From contig JAEUSK010000234.1 in the NCBI GenBank assembly GCA_016787925.1, forward strand, positions 1 through 46,069: 46,069 bases of DNA. The letters are read 5' to 3'. The notes beneath the pieces are model-generated. The model worked only from the letters and a program-made list of their open reading frames with translations, was not told the origin of the DNA and searched no databases. This stretch comes from a bacterium. Its GTDB lineage: Bacteria; CLD3; SB21. This document shows positions 36,011 through 44,541 of this stretch, piece by piece (the stretch's first letter is position 1; each line of letters starts with the position of its first letter). The position numbers and the translations under genes are program-made.

Positions 36011-36765
36011 TTTTTAAGTAACTCTGACAGATTTGAGCAAAAAACTTTAGATTGATCGATATCCGATTTTTCTATTTTACGCTTAAAATAATTGAAATAC
36101 TCAAAAATATCCACTTCGGGGAAATCAGAGCCAAAAATGATCTTTTGGTCGATTTTCTTTATCGTTTTCCAAAAATCCCGCTCAATGCTTGTCCCTTTCA
36201 TAAACGAAAAGAAATAAGAACAGTCCAAATATACATTTTGATTGGACCGAGCACAAAAAAAAGCATCCCAGAATCGATGCCCCGCCAAGTGGGCAATAAT
36301 TACTTTTAATGAGGGTAATCTTTTTGCAATGCGGTCTACTTCTGTCGGAATAATTGTATCGATCGGAATTTCAACTGCAGTCGATTGAGGCCACCCACAG
36401 ACCGTGATCGGCAGGCTGAGGTCACTGAGTTTGTTCAGAATACCGTTATCAAACCAGTCACGCAATGTTTCCTTCTGGATTCTGGGATGAAGTTTCACAC
36501 CTTTTAAGTTCAGCTGAATTATTTCGTCAATGTCACGGGACCATGTGTTCAACCTGATTGTACCGAATCCAATAAATCGATCCGGATGTTGCCTGACGCA
36601 TTGGGCAATAAACTGATTATCGGTTGTACCGGCCAGCGGAAGAAGGACAGATCGTTCAACTTTGGAACGATCTAACTGCCGTAGCAAGTTGTCAACGGAA
36701 GCATTATACGTTGTACCAAACCATTTGCCGTCGCGGGTCACATGGGTATGTGCATCAATAATCAT
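36007..36765 (-). CDS. Amidohydrolase-family (ACMSD-type TIM barrel) enzyme
   Basis: 252-residue metal-dependent TIM barrel. The HxH metal motif is at residues 6 and 8 (IIDAHTHV), a further histidine is in IIAHLAGHRFWDAF, and the late Asp is in IIFGSDFPEVD. These are marks of amidohydrolase family 2, whose members include decarboxylases (ACMSD) and lactone or amide hydrolases. It has no signal peptide. The gene is 15 bases after asnB-2 and coupled to the methyltransferase. It is unusual in a polysaccharide locus and may hydrolyse or decarboxylate the precursor of a side group. Function unknown. Confidence 0.85.
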   Translation of the reverse strand: MIIDAHTHVTRDGKWFGTTYNASVDNLLRQLDRSKVERSVLLPLAGTTDNQFIAQCVRQHPDRFIGFGTIRLNTWSRDIDEIIQLNLKGVKLHPRIQKETLRDWFDNGILNKLSDLSLPITVCGWPQSTAVEIPIDTIIPTEVDRIAKRLPSLKVIIAHLAGHRFWDAFFCARSNQNVYLDCSYFFSFMKGTSIERDFWKTIKKIDQKIIFGSDFPEVDIFEYFNYFKRKIEKSDIDQSKVFCSNLSELLKK

Positions 36766-36780
36766 TTGAGTTTATATCGT

Positions 36781-38673
36781 TTAATTTATTTTTTCACCAT
36801 TCAAGAATACCCTGCACCACCATTCAAAATTCATAAAAGACCAAATAAGCAACCGGTGGTTGATATGTTTATTTACATGCTCATCCACGATCGTCCGGAT
36901 ATAGTCCTGATTTATATAATCGGAAGAAACCGTTTTCTTGTTCAACAACAGCTCCTTTACATAAGCTGCATTCTCCCCCCGATACCAGGATTCATCCGGC
37001 GCCGAGAAACCCTGCTTTTTCCGGTTGACGATCTTTTCAGGAATGATGTCGCTCATAGCTTTACGGAGAACATTTTTGCCGTCATTGAACTCCTGATACA
37101 CTTTCCTTTTGTCACGAAATTCATTCTCATCAACCCGTTTAAAGTATTCCAGATTGCCCAATTTATGCCGTACGGGAATCTTCTGGGCAAAATCGACCAG
37201 GTCGTTATCGAGAAAAGGAAATCGCTCCTCTAATCCGTTGGCCATGGCCAGTTTGTCGCCTACGATCAACAACCCGTGAAGAAAAGTCTTGATCTCAAAA
37301 TAGAGAGAGTTTTGTATATGATCTTCCGGCGTCGAGTATTGTAATTTTTTGTTAAATGTGAATACCCTCTCAAAAATCTGTCTGGGTTCGGAACAATCCA
37401 TTTTTGCCCTTGTGCCGTCGGTGAAGAGCAGTCCTCTTTGTTCGTCAGGCACCAATCGCTGCCAAAACCCATAATACTGATCAAAAAACTCTTGTTGGTC
37501 TAAAGACCTAAACACGCGATAATAGCGCCATGGATAGCCTCCGAAAAGTTCGTCCCCCCCCGTTCCCTGCAAACAGACCTTCACAAATTTTGAAGCCAAG
37601 CGGCTGATATAATAGTTGGGGTAGCTCATCCCTACTCTCAGATCTTCAAGATGATAGACCACTCGCGGAAGCGACCATGAAAGATCGCCCGCATTGATGA
37701 TCTGCTCGTAATGTTCCGTCTTAAAAAAGTTTGCCATCAATTCTGCATCACGGCGTTCATCGTAATTCGACTCTGCTCCGGTGACTTCAGACATGTCAAA
37801 ACCGCAGGTAAAAGTGTTGAGGCGTTTCACGTGCGTGCAGGCAATAGACGTGATGGAACCGGAGTCCATCCCGCCGGAAAGGTAAGATCCTACGGGTACG
37901 TCTGAAATCATTTGACGGGAAACGGCAAGTCGAAGCAACCGCTTGGTTTCTTCCTCGGCATCCGCAAAGGTCATGGATTCGTCCGGCGCTGAAAAATCAT
38001 AGTCCCACCAGGAGTTGTGACGAATTGAAGTTGAGGCCGAATCCACTCTCACCGTATTAGCAGGGGGAAGCAGGTGAACGTTCTCGAATAAGGTGTTAAA
38101 CGTGAACAAATTCTGAAATGTAAAATATTCGTTCAACGCGGAAAAATTTACATTCACTTTGACCGCCGGATGTGCGAGGATAGCTTTGATCTCTGAACCA
38201 AAAAGAAGTGTATTCCCGTTAAACCAATAGTAAAGCGGTTTAACACCGAATCGGTCCCTTGAAAGGTAGAGTGCTCTTTCCTTTTTATCCCACGCTGCAA
38301 CTGCAAACATACCGTTAAATTTCTTAAATACGTCCGCGCCCCATTCCGCCAGCCCTTCCACGATCACTTCCGTGTCGGAAGTGGACACAAAGGAGTGGCC
38401 TTTCGCCCGGAGTTCCTGTCTCAATTCCATAAAATTGTATATGCAGCCATTGAAAGATATGATCCAGCGTCCATCACGTGACGCCATGGGCTGCGAGCCT
38501 TTCGAGGACACATCGAGAATAGCCAAGCGCTTATGGCCGACGCCGAAATTTGCGTCAACATAAAATCCGTTGCCGTCAGGCCCGCGATGCGCAATTTTCT
38601 CGCACATGGCTTTCACGGTCTGGAGCGCAACCGGGTCACCGTTGATATTTAATATTCCCGCAATACCACACAT
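36781..38673 (-). CDS. Asparagine synthase-like amidotransferase, variant glutamine site
   Basis: 630 residues. The class II glutaminase domain has Cys2 (MCGIAG), HRGPDG, then NGC at 75-77 where the family normally has NGE, and STSDTEV with Asp100. The ATP domain has SGGMDSG at 266-272 and LQGTGGDELFGGYPW. The change Glu to Cys lies in the glutamine-binding loop and is unambiguous in the DNA (TGC). The enzyme could still use glutamine or free ammonia. As the last gene of an epimerase-aminotransferase-AsnB chain (1-base and ATGA overlaps) it probably amidates a uronic acid, as WbpS/WbmI-type proteins are proposed to do. Confidence 0.88.
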   Translation of the reverse strand: MCGIAGILNINGDPVALQTVKAMCEKIAHRGPDGNGFYVDANFGVGHKRLAILDVSSKGSQPMASRDGRWIISFNGCIYNFMELRQELRAKGHSFVSTSDTEVIVEGLAEWGADVFKKFNGMFAVAAWDKKERALYLSRDRFGVKPLYYWFNGNTLLFGSEIKAILAHPAVKVNVNFSALNEYFTFQNLFTFNTLFENVHLLPPANTVRVDSASTSIRHNSWWDYDFSAPDESMTFADAEEETKRLLRLAVSRQMISDVPVGSYLSGGMDSGSITSIACTHVKRLNTFTCGFDMSEVTGAESNYDERRDAELMANFFKTEHYEQIINAGDLSWSLPRVVYHLEDLRVGMSYPNYYISRLASKFVKVCLQGTGGDELFGGYPWRYYRVFRSLDQQEFFDQYYGFWQRLVPDEQRGLLFTDGTRAKMDCSEPRQIFERVFTFNKKLQYSTPEDHIQNSLYFEIKTFLHGLLIVGDKLAMANGLEERFPFLDNDLVDFAQKIPVRHKLGNLEYFKRVDENEFRDKRKVYQEFNDGKNVLRKAMSDIIPEKIVNRKKQGFSAPDESWYRGENAAYVKELLLNKKTVSSDYINQDYIRTIVDEHVNKHINHRLLIWSFMNFEWWCRVFLNGEKIN

Positions 38674-39845
38674 TAAAACGTATAATCTTTGATGAGTTGG
38701 ATAATATAAGAATATTCCTCTTCAGTCATTCCAGGAAACAAGGGAAAAGTAATAGTGCAATGATCGGCAATATAGCCATTCGGAAAGTCCTCGTGCCTTA
38801 TACCGTATTTTTTTGAATAATATTCAAGCATGTGAACCGCGTGCGTGCCCGGCCTCGTTGCGACACCGTTTTTCTGCAAGTAATCCATGAATTCATTTCG
38901 CTGCGCATTGACCAATGAAACGTTTTGCAGTGAAACCATGTCGGGGTTAAACATGCATACGTACGCCTGATAACCGTGAATGCTGTCTTCTAAAGTGAGC
39001 GGCGTTCGAAGCCACGAAATATCAGCTAAGGCTTCGTCGTATCGGCTGGCCAATGACTGTCGTGCTATGTGAATTTGTTCAGCACGGTCCATCTGGGTAC
39101 TTCCTATTGAAGCCTGAATATCTGTCATGCGGTAATTGAAGCCGAGATAAGGAAATTCCGGCAGCAAATAAGGTCGTGAGCCCAAATGACGCTGATGATC
39201 GGACATCGTCGCACCATGGTCTCGCATGGCGCGTAATTTTTCCGCCAGTTTATCATTATCGGTTGTAATCATCCCGCCTTCACCCGTGGTAATGGCTTTG
39301 CGCGGATGAAAACTGAAGCAACCCGTATCCCCCATGGTGCCAACATGCCGGTCATGATATCTGGATGCAAACCCGCATGCCGCATCTTCTATAATTAACA
39401 GATCGTGCTTCTTGGCAATGACGATAACGGCATCCATGTCCGCTGACAAACCAAAAAGATGTACCGGAATAATGGCTTTCGTTTTATCCGTTATAAGTTT
39501 TTCTATCCTGTCCGGATCGATATTATATGACACCGGATCGATATCACAAAAGACGGGCTTTGCGCCGAGCGACTCAACCGCATTGGCAGTGGCTACCCAG
39601 GTAAATGAAGGCACTATGACCTCGTCGCCGATCGTGATTCCCAAGGCGGCCAACGACAAATGCAGAGCCGTCGTGCAATTAGAAACCGCAATCGAATGTT
39701 TGGCACTCGTAAATTTCGACCATTTTTCTTCGAATTCTCTAACGAAAGGACCTTGAACAACCCAGCCCGATAGGAGCGGCTTATGAATATTCTGAAATTC
39801 CTGTTCGGTAAAAGTGGTCTTGGCAATAGGTATATTCACGTTCAT
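38673..39845 (-). CDS. DegT/DnrJ/EryC1 nucleotide-sugar aminotransferase (second copy)
   Basis: 390 residues, PLP enzyme of the sugar aminotransferase family that turns a keto-sugar nucleotide into an amino sugar. PLP lysine is Lys183 in CFSFHPRKAITTGEGG. Other motifs are GCTTAL-like SNCTTALHLSL, DEVIVPSFTWVATANAV and IIEDAACGFAS. The sequence is close to perosamine/4-amino-sugar enzymes (RfbE/PseC/ArnB-like). I used the ATG at 39845, which has a GGAAAG site and overlaps the epimerase stop as ATGA. A start eight codons earlier lies inside the epimerase gene. Its stop shares one base with the AsnB start (TAATG). Confidence 0.93.
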   Translation of the reverse strand: MNVNIPIAKTTFTEQEFQNIHKPLLSGWVVQGPFVREFEEKWSKFTSAKHSIAVSNCTTALHLSLAALGITIGDEVIVPSFTWVATANAVESLGAKPVFCDIDPVSYNIDPDRIEKLITDKTKAIIPVHLFGLSADMDAVIVIAKKHDLLIIEDAACGFASRYHDRHVGTMGDTGCFSFHPRKAITTGEGGMITTDNDKLAEKLRAMRDHGATMSDHQRHLGSRPYLLPEFPYLGFNYRMTDIQASIGSTQMDRAEQIHIARQSLASRYDEALADISWLRTPLTLEDSIHGYQAYVCMFNPDMVSLQNVSLVNAQRNEFMDYLQKNGVATRPGTHAVHMLEYYSKKYGIRHEDFPNGYIADHCTITFPLFPGMTEEEYSYIIQLIKDYTF

Positions 39846-40819
39846 TTCTTTCCGGAAGATTTGCGCCATTCGATCAGTTTCTGCAGACCTTCTCTCAGCG
39901 AAACCTTTGGCTGAAACCCCAGATCGGCTAATGCCTTTTTGTTCGATCCGATACGGTTTTGAACCAGCCTTCGTGCGTCTTCGGCGCTGTAGGGAACATA
40001 ATTAACTTTCAAATTCGAATGCGTCATTTCAAGAATGGTATCGCATAGTTCTTTGATGGACGTCTGGACTTCCGTCCCAACATTGTAAAATTCGTCTGTC
40101 TTATTGCTATTCAAAGCCAGGACGTTGAACCGCGCGACATCCTCGACGTAAACAAAATCATAAGCCTGACTGCCGTCGCCATTGATCATAGGCGCTTCAT
40201 TAGCGTCGACTTTATTCAGCATAATAGGAATCACACCTGTATAAGCGGCAGTTTGATCTTGCCCGGGTCCGTAAACATTCATATAACGAAGTCCGACGTA
40301 GGACAATCCGAACCGGTCATAGAACGCCCTGCACATTGCCTCTCCGCTGATCTTTGTCGCTCCGTAAAAATTTCTGTTATTGAAAGGGTGTTCTTCCGTC
40401 ATCGGAATCTCAACTGCATCACCGTAAACAGATGCAGAAGATGAATAGATTAATTTCTTAATTTTGTGAGTGACGCACGCTTCAAGAACGTTGAAAGTAC
40501 CTCCGATATTGACTTCGAAGGCGGTACGCGGAAAGTCTTTACAGTGCAACAGCCACATGGCCGCCAGGTGAAAGACATAGTCCTTTCCGCGCATGGCATC
40601 GTTCAGCACATCGATATCGCGAATATCACCGCCGTGGGGATACAGGGAACATCTTCCGTCGTTCAAGGCCTCCGCGATATTATCCATTTTACCTCGAGTG
40701 AAATTATCATAGATAACAACCTCTTCAACATTCTCCTTGAGTAGTTCTCTTACAACAAACGAGCCGATAAAACCCGCCCCGCCAATTACTAATATTTTAG
40801 CGTTTGTTAAATTGCTCAT
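39842..40819 (-). CDS. NAD-dependent sugar-nucleotide epimerase/dehydratase, WbmF-like
   Basis: 325-residue extended short-chain dehydrogenase. NAD site GGAGFIG at 13-19. Catalytic residues are in SSSASVYG and YGATK (Tyr152, Lys156). The substrate end has GLRYMNVYGPGQD and GDGSQAYDFVYVEDVA. These fit UDP-sugar 4-epimerases or related epimerases of polysaccharide loci. The ATG at 40819 overlaps the WbpE-like stop as ATGA. An ATG five codons earlier is also possible but lies within the upstream gene. Product not assignable: it may prepare the keto or epimeric substrate for the aminotransferase that follows. Confidence 0.9.
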   Translation of the reverse strand: MSNLTNAKILVIGGAGFIGSFVVRELLKENVEEVVIYDNFTRGKMDNIAEALNDGRCSLYPHGGDIRDIDVLNDAMRGKDYVFHLAAMWLLHCKDFPRTAFEVNIGGTFNVLEACVTHKIKKLIYSSSASVYGDAVEIPMTEEHPFNNRNFYGATKISGEAMCRAFYDRFGLSYVGLRYMNVYGPGQDQTAAYTGVIPIMLNKVDANEAPMINGDGSQAYDFVYVEDVARFNVLALNSNKTDEFYNVGTEVQTSIKELCDTILEMTHSNLKVNYVPYSAEDARRLVQNRIGSNKKALADLGFQPKVSLREGLQKLIEWRKSSGKK

Positions 40820-42063
40820 GAATCCGTTTTCCATTTCTTAGGTTGATTGGATTTTGTGTCGTGGCAATGCGGATTTTCCTTGGAATGTTTGGATGCATGA
40901 TTTCTCATAAACTCAGATATGATATCAACCACATATTGAATTTGTGGTGACGTCAGTTCAGGGTATATCGGAATTGCGAGAGATTCAGCCGCTGCACAAT
41001 TTGCAGATGGATAATCCGAGTCATTCGCCTTGAGATATTCAAAACACTGTTGACGGTGGAATGGAACAGGGTAATAAACCTCGTTACCAATGCCTTTTAA
41101 ATTTAGGTATTCTCTCAATGCGTTTCTCCGCTCCGAACGGATAACGTACTGATTGTATATATGATAATTCTTGTGGCCTGCATTCCTGAATACGGCCTTC
41201 GGGAGAAGCACGTCATTTTTATCGTTAAATTCCGTCATACCTTCCGCTTCCGACAGTCCGGCCTCTATAAATAGCCGTGTATACAGATCTGCGTTTTCAC
41301 GTCGCTTGGCCGACCATCCGTCCAAATATGGCAGCTTCACATTTAGCACTGCCGCTTGAATCGCATCAATCCGAAAATTCCCTCCAATGACTTTGTGATG
41401 GTATTTCGGGCTGCCGCCGTGAATGCGCATAATTTTCAAGCGTTCAGCCAAATTATCATCATTTGTTGAAACCAAACCGCCATCGCCAAAACAACCGATG
41501 TTCTTACTTGGAAAGAATGAAAAACAGCCGATATCGCCTATCGCGCCAACCTGCCGGCCGTCCTGATAGTGAACGCCGATCGCCTGAGCCGCATCTTCGA
41601 TCACTCTGAGGTCAAATCTTTTTGCGATCTCCATTATTTCATTCATGTTAGCGCTTTGTCCGAACAGATGAACCGGAATGATCGCTTTGGTCTTCGATGT
41701 TATTTTCTGATCGATCTGCCCAATATCTATATTAAACGTTACAGGATCGCAATCTATGAAAATCGGCACGGCATTCAAACGCGCCACGACGCCGGCCGTT
41801 GCAAAAAATGAATACGTAGGTACGATCACTTCATCACCGGGCTTTATGCCGATGGCCATGAGAGCCAGTAAGAGCGCGTCCGTTCCGGAAGAAACACCAA
41901 AAGTGTGTTTACATCCTATGTATGACGCCATCGACTGTTGCATATTTTCAACTTCGGTGCCGAGAATAAAGTTTTGAGATTCCGCAACGCGTATCAACGC
42001 AGCATCCACCTGAGGTTTGATCGTCTTGTATTGTGCTTTTAAGTCAAGAAGCGGTACTGTCAT
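40816..42063 (-). CDS. wbpE: WbpE-like UDP-3-keto-sugar aminotransferase
   Basis: 415-residue DegT-family PLP enzyme. It would convert UDP-3-keto-GlcNAcA to the 3-amino form with glutamate as donor. PLP lysine Lys187 in CFSFFPSKNIGCFGDGG is the typical WbpE/WlbC signature. The start PLLDLKAQYKTIK and GVSSGTDALLLALMA also fit. Its place directly after wbpB and wbpD supports the assignment over the other DegT gene. The protein ends in a polar tail of about 27 residues rich in Lys, His and Asn (SKHSKENPHCHD...KKWKTDS), beyond the usual end of the fold. Start and stop both overlap neighbours as ATGA. Confidence 0.92.
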   Translation of the reverse strand: MTVPLLDLKAQYKTIKPQVDAALIRVAESQNFILGTEVENMQQSMASYIGCKHTFGVSSGTDALLLALMAIGIKPGDEVIVPTYSFFATAGVVARLNAVPIFIDCDPVTFNIDIGQIDQKITSKTKAIIPVHLFGQSANMNEIMEIAKRFDLRVIEDAAQAIGVHYQDGRQVGAIGDIGCFSFFPSKNIGCFGDGGLVSTNDDNLAERLKIMRIHGGSPKYHHKVIGGNFRIDAIQAAVLNVKLPYLDGWSAKRRENADLYTRLFIEAGLSEAEGMTEFNDKNDVLLPKAVFRNAGHKNYHIYNQYVIRSERRNALREYLNLKGIGNEVYYPVPFHRQQCFEYLKANDSDYPSANCAAAESLAIPIYPELTSPQIQYVVDIISEFMRNHASKHSKENPHCHDTKSNQPKKWKTDS

Positions 42064-42641
42064 CTTTCAATTTCCTCTACAAAACCATTCTCAAATCGGT
42101 AATGCATCTTGGATCTTTCGCAGAAAGCGAGTCCCTTTGCATCAAATATCAACCGCTGTCCCGCTTCACTGAACCAACCGATGATACGCGCGGGATTGCC
42201 GGCTACCAGAGCAAAATCAGGAACATCTCTTGTTACAACCGCTCCAGCGCCAATCATTGCGTGTCTGCCGATAGTATGTCCGCAGACTATGGTACAATTC
42301 GCCCCCAGTGAGGCGCCCTTCTTCACCAGCGTATGAACATAATAGTCACTGCCGGCCTGGGGATATTTGCACCGCGGATTTAGAATATTGGTAAAAACCA
42401 TAGAAGGACCACAAAAAACATAATCCTCCAATGTTACGCCCTCGTAAATTGAAACATTGTTCTGTATCTTGCAGTAATTACCTATAGTCACATTGTTTCC
42501 GATATTTACATTTTGCCCAAGAACACAGTTATTCCCTATGGCTGCACCATTCTGGATATGAGAAAAATGCCAAATTTTTGTGCCATCTCCGATTTTCACG
42601 TTTTCGTCAATAAAGGATGATTCGTGTATGAAATATTTCAT
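42060..42641 (-). CDS. wbpD: WbpD-like UDP-3-amino-sugar N-acetyltransferase
   Basis: 193-residue left-handed beta-helix enzyme that acetylates the 3-amino group with acetyl-CoA. Hexapeptide repeats run from about residue 8 to 110 (DGTKIWHFSHIQNGAAIG, NVNIGNNVTIGNYCKIQ). They are interrupted by the loop CGPSMVFTNILNPRCKYP and end in the helix-turn part RDVPDFALVAGNPARIIGW. These segments are typical of WbpD/WlbB. It lies one base after wbpB and overlaps wbpE, so the three catalysts of the pathway are made as a unit. Confidence 0.95.
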   Translation of the reverse strand: MKYFIHESSFIDENVKIGDGTKIWHFSHIQNGAAIGNNCVLGQNVNIGNNVTIGNYCKIQNNVSIYEGVTLEDYVFCGPSMVFTNILNPRCKYPQAGSDYYVHTLVKKGASLGANCTIVCGHTIGRHAMIGAGAVVTRDVPDFALVAGNPARIIGWFSEAGQRLIFDAKGLAFCERSKMHYRFENGFVEEIER

Positions 42642-42642
42642 T

Positions 42643-43593
42643 CTACCGAGTCCTTAAAAATGGGTGGGCGTTGCCTTTATCAGGCACAGTTTCCGAATTT
42701 CTTATGCCATACACCAGTTCAATAGACGGACGACAATCTAAAATGCCAAATCCTCGTCCAGCCAATGTCTCTTCATAAATCCGGGTATGAAGGTCAGTGA
42801 ACCCGTCACTGAACTGAATCTCTTCTCCGTCAAATTTTATGGAGCGGTACGTTGTTGCCCCTGAACTTACTAAGTCCGCTGGTAGATCGGTTTTTTCAGT
42901 GGACAAGAACCATGAGACATCGGCATTACGAAGTTCGAGAGCGCCACTCATTCGCCTTTTGTCACTGAGATGAACTTCACTCTTTTCTACGTCGCCAAAA
43001 AGCCAAATAAGCATATCAAAAAAATGTATACCGATATTTGTGGATATCCCGCCTGATTTATCAATTACACTTTTCCACGAGTAATCATACCACACTCCTC
43101 TTGCGGTAACATAGGTTAGCACAACATCATATTTTTTTCCTTTTTTCCGACTTTCAATTTTACTCTTCAGTTCCATCAATGATGGATGGAGCCGCAACTG
43201 AAGTACCGTGTATACTTTACAGTCGCGGTATTCATTCTCCAAATCTTCCAAGGCGTCTAGATTCCATGGGTTTAACACTAACGGCTTTTCACATATGACA
43301 TTTGATCCGGTGCGAAGCGCCAACCGGATGTGGGCGTCATGCAGGTTATTGGGTGAACATACGGATAGATAATGAATTCTTTTTGCCTCAGAATCTCTTT
43401 TCAGTTTCTCGATATGTCTGTCAAATCGCTCAAACTCCGTAAAAAAACTTGCATCGGGGAAATAACGATCCAGCAGGCCGACTGAGTCGTGGGGGTCCAT
43501 AGCAGCAATTAATGTGTTCCCCGTATCTTTTATCGCTTTAAGGTGCCTCGGGGCTATGTATCCGGCAACTCCGGTTATTGCAAAATTTTTCAT
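42643..43593 (-). CDS. wbpB: WbpB-like UDP-GlcNAcA 3-dehydrogenase
   Basis: 316-residue Gfo/Idh/MocA oxidoreductase that oxidises C3 of UDP-N-acetylglucosaminuronate with NAD. The Rossmann start ITGVAGYIAPRHLKAI and the catalytic EKP in VICEKPLVLN are family marks, and NIGIHFFDMLIWLFG holds the later active-site histidine. WbpB works in tandem with WbpE, so the neighbour order is strong support. I prefer the ATG at 43593, which leaves an 11-base gap after the epimerase stop. A TTG at 43608 would overlap the epimerase stop. Neither has a strong ribosome site. Confidence 0.94.
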   Translation of the reverse strand: MKNFAITGVAGYIAPRHLKAIKDTGNTLIAAMDPHDSVGLLDRYFPDASFFTEFERFDRHIEKLKRDSEAKRIHYLSVCSPNNLHDAHIRLALRTGSNVICEKPLVLNPWNLDALEDLENEYRDCKVYTVLQLRLHPSLMELKSKIESRKKGKKYDVVLTYVTARGVWYDYSWKSVIDKSGGISTNIGIHFFDMLIWLFGDVEKSEVHLSDKRRMSGALELRNADVSWFLSTEKTDLPADLVSSGATTYRSIKFDGEEIQFSDGFTDLHTRIYEETLAGRGFGILDCRPSIELVYGIRNSETVPDKGNAHPFLRTR

Positions 43594-43604
43594 GGTATTG
43601 AAAT

Positions 43605-44540
43605 TCAAATGGAATTACAGTAATTGACTGTTTTTCTTAGTCCGTCATCGAAAGACACATTAGGATTGTATTGAATTTTTTCAATTGCCAGTTGGATATT
43701 TGCAAATGAGTGTTTAATGTCGCCCGGCCTTGGCGGCTCGTATACCGGATCTAAGTTTTTTCCCAATATTTTATTTAATCTGGTTACCAGGTCGTTTAGA
43801 GTGATTTGGCCTTGTGATGCACAATTTAATGTGAGAGGGGTTTCGCATGAAGCTGAAGCGGCGAGTAAATTTGCTTCAACCACATTCGCCACGTACGTGA
43901 AGTCTCGGCTTTGCTCTCCGTCTCCATAAATGACCGGCCTTCGATCCGCGATCATCGCACTGATGAATTTGGGAATTACTGCTGAATATTGAGATGCCGG
44001 ATCTTGACGTGAACCAAAAACATTAAAATAGCGAAGACATATAGTATTCAATCCGTAGAGTTGTGAAAAAACGCCACAATATTTTTCGCCGGCCAATTTT
44101 GACACCGCATACGGCGATAACGGATTGGGAGCCATACCTTCGTGTTTTGGTAATTCAGGGTTATCCCCATACACTGAAGAAGACGAGGCGTACACGACAC
44201 GCTCCACTTTGGCATCGCGTGCGGCCATTAAGATATTGAGCGTTCCTACCACATTGACTTCATTCGAAATTATGGGATCTTTGACCGAACGAGGTACTGA
44301 TGGCAGCGCAGCCTGGTGCAGCACAATATCAATCTCCTCAACTGCATCATGTACCACATGGTAGCTTCGAATATCACCTTCAATGAGTTCTATGTCTTTC
44401 AGATACGGTGTAAGATTCTCTCGTTTGCCCGTTGAAAAATTGTCCAGAACTCTTACAGATTCCCCGCGTTTTAGTAATTCCTCCACAATATTCGATCCAA
44501 TAAATCCTGCTCCGCCGGTAACTAAGAACTTGTTTGCCAT
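43605..44540 (-). CDS. UDP-GlcNAc/GlcNAcA 4-epimerase, WbpP-like
   Basis: 311-residue extended short-chain dehydrogenase. NAD site GGAGFIG at 9-15, catalytic Tyr144/Lys148 in SPYAVSKLAGE, and CLRYFNVFGSRQDPASQYSAVIPKF, typical of WbpP-type (group 3) epimerases acting on N-acetylated UDP-sugars. It would supply a galacto-configured sugar. The gene begins one base after the wzz stop and is 11 bases from wbpB. Whether it acts on the free sugar, the uronic acid or the diacetamido uronic acid cannot be read from the sequence. Confidence 0.93.
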   Translation of the reverse strand: MANKFLVTGGAGFIGSNIVEELLKRGESVRVLDNFSTGKRENLTPYLKDIELIEGDIRSYHVVHDAVEEIDIVLHQAALPSVPRSVKDPIISNEVNVVGTLNILMAARDAKVERVVYASSSSVYGDNPELPKHEGMAPNPLSPYAVSKLAGEKYCGVFSQLYGLNTICLRYFNVFGSRQDPASQYSAVIPKFISAMIADRRPVIYGDGEQSRDFTYVANVVEANLLAASASCETPLTLNCASQGQITLNDLVTRLNKILGKNLDPVYEPPRPGDIKHSFANIQLAIEKIQYNPNVSFDDGLRKTVNYCNSI

Positions 44541-44541
44541 A

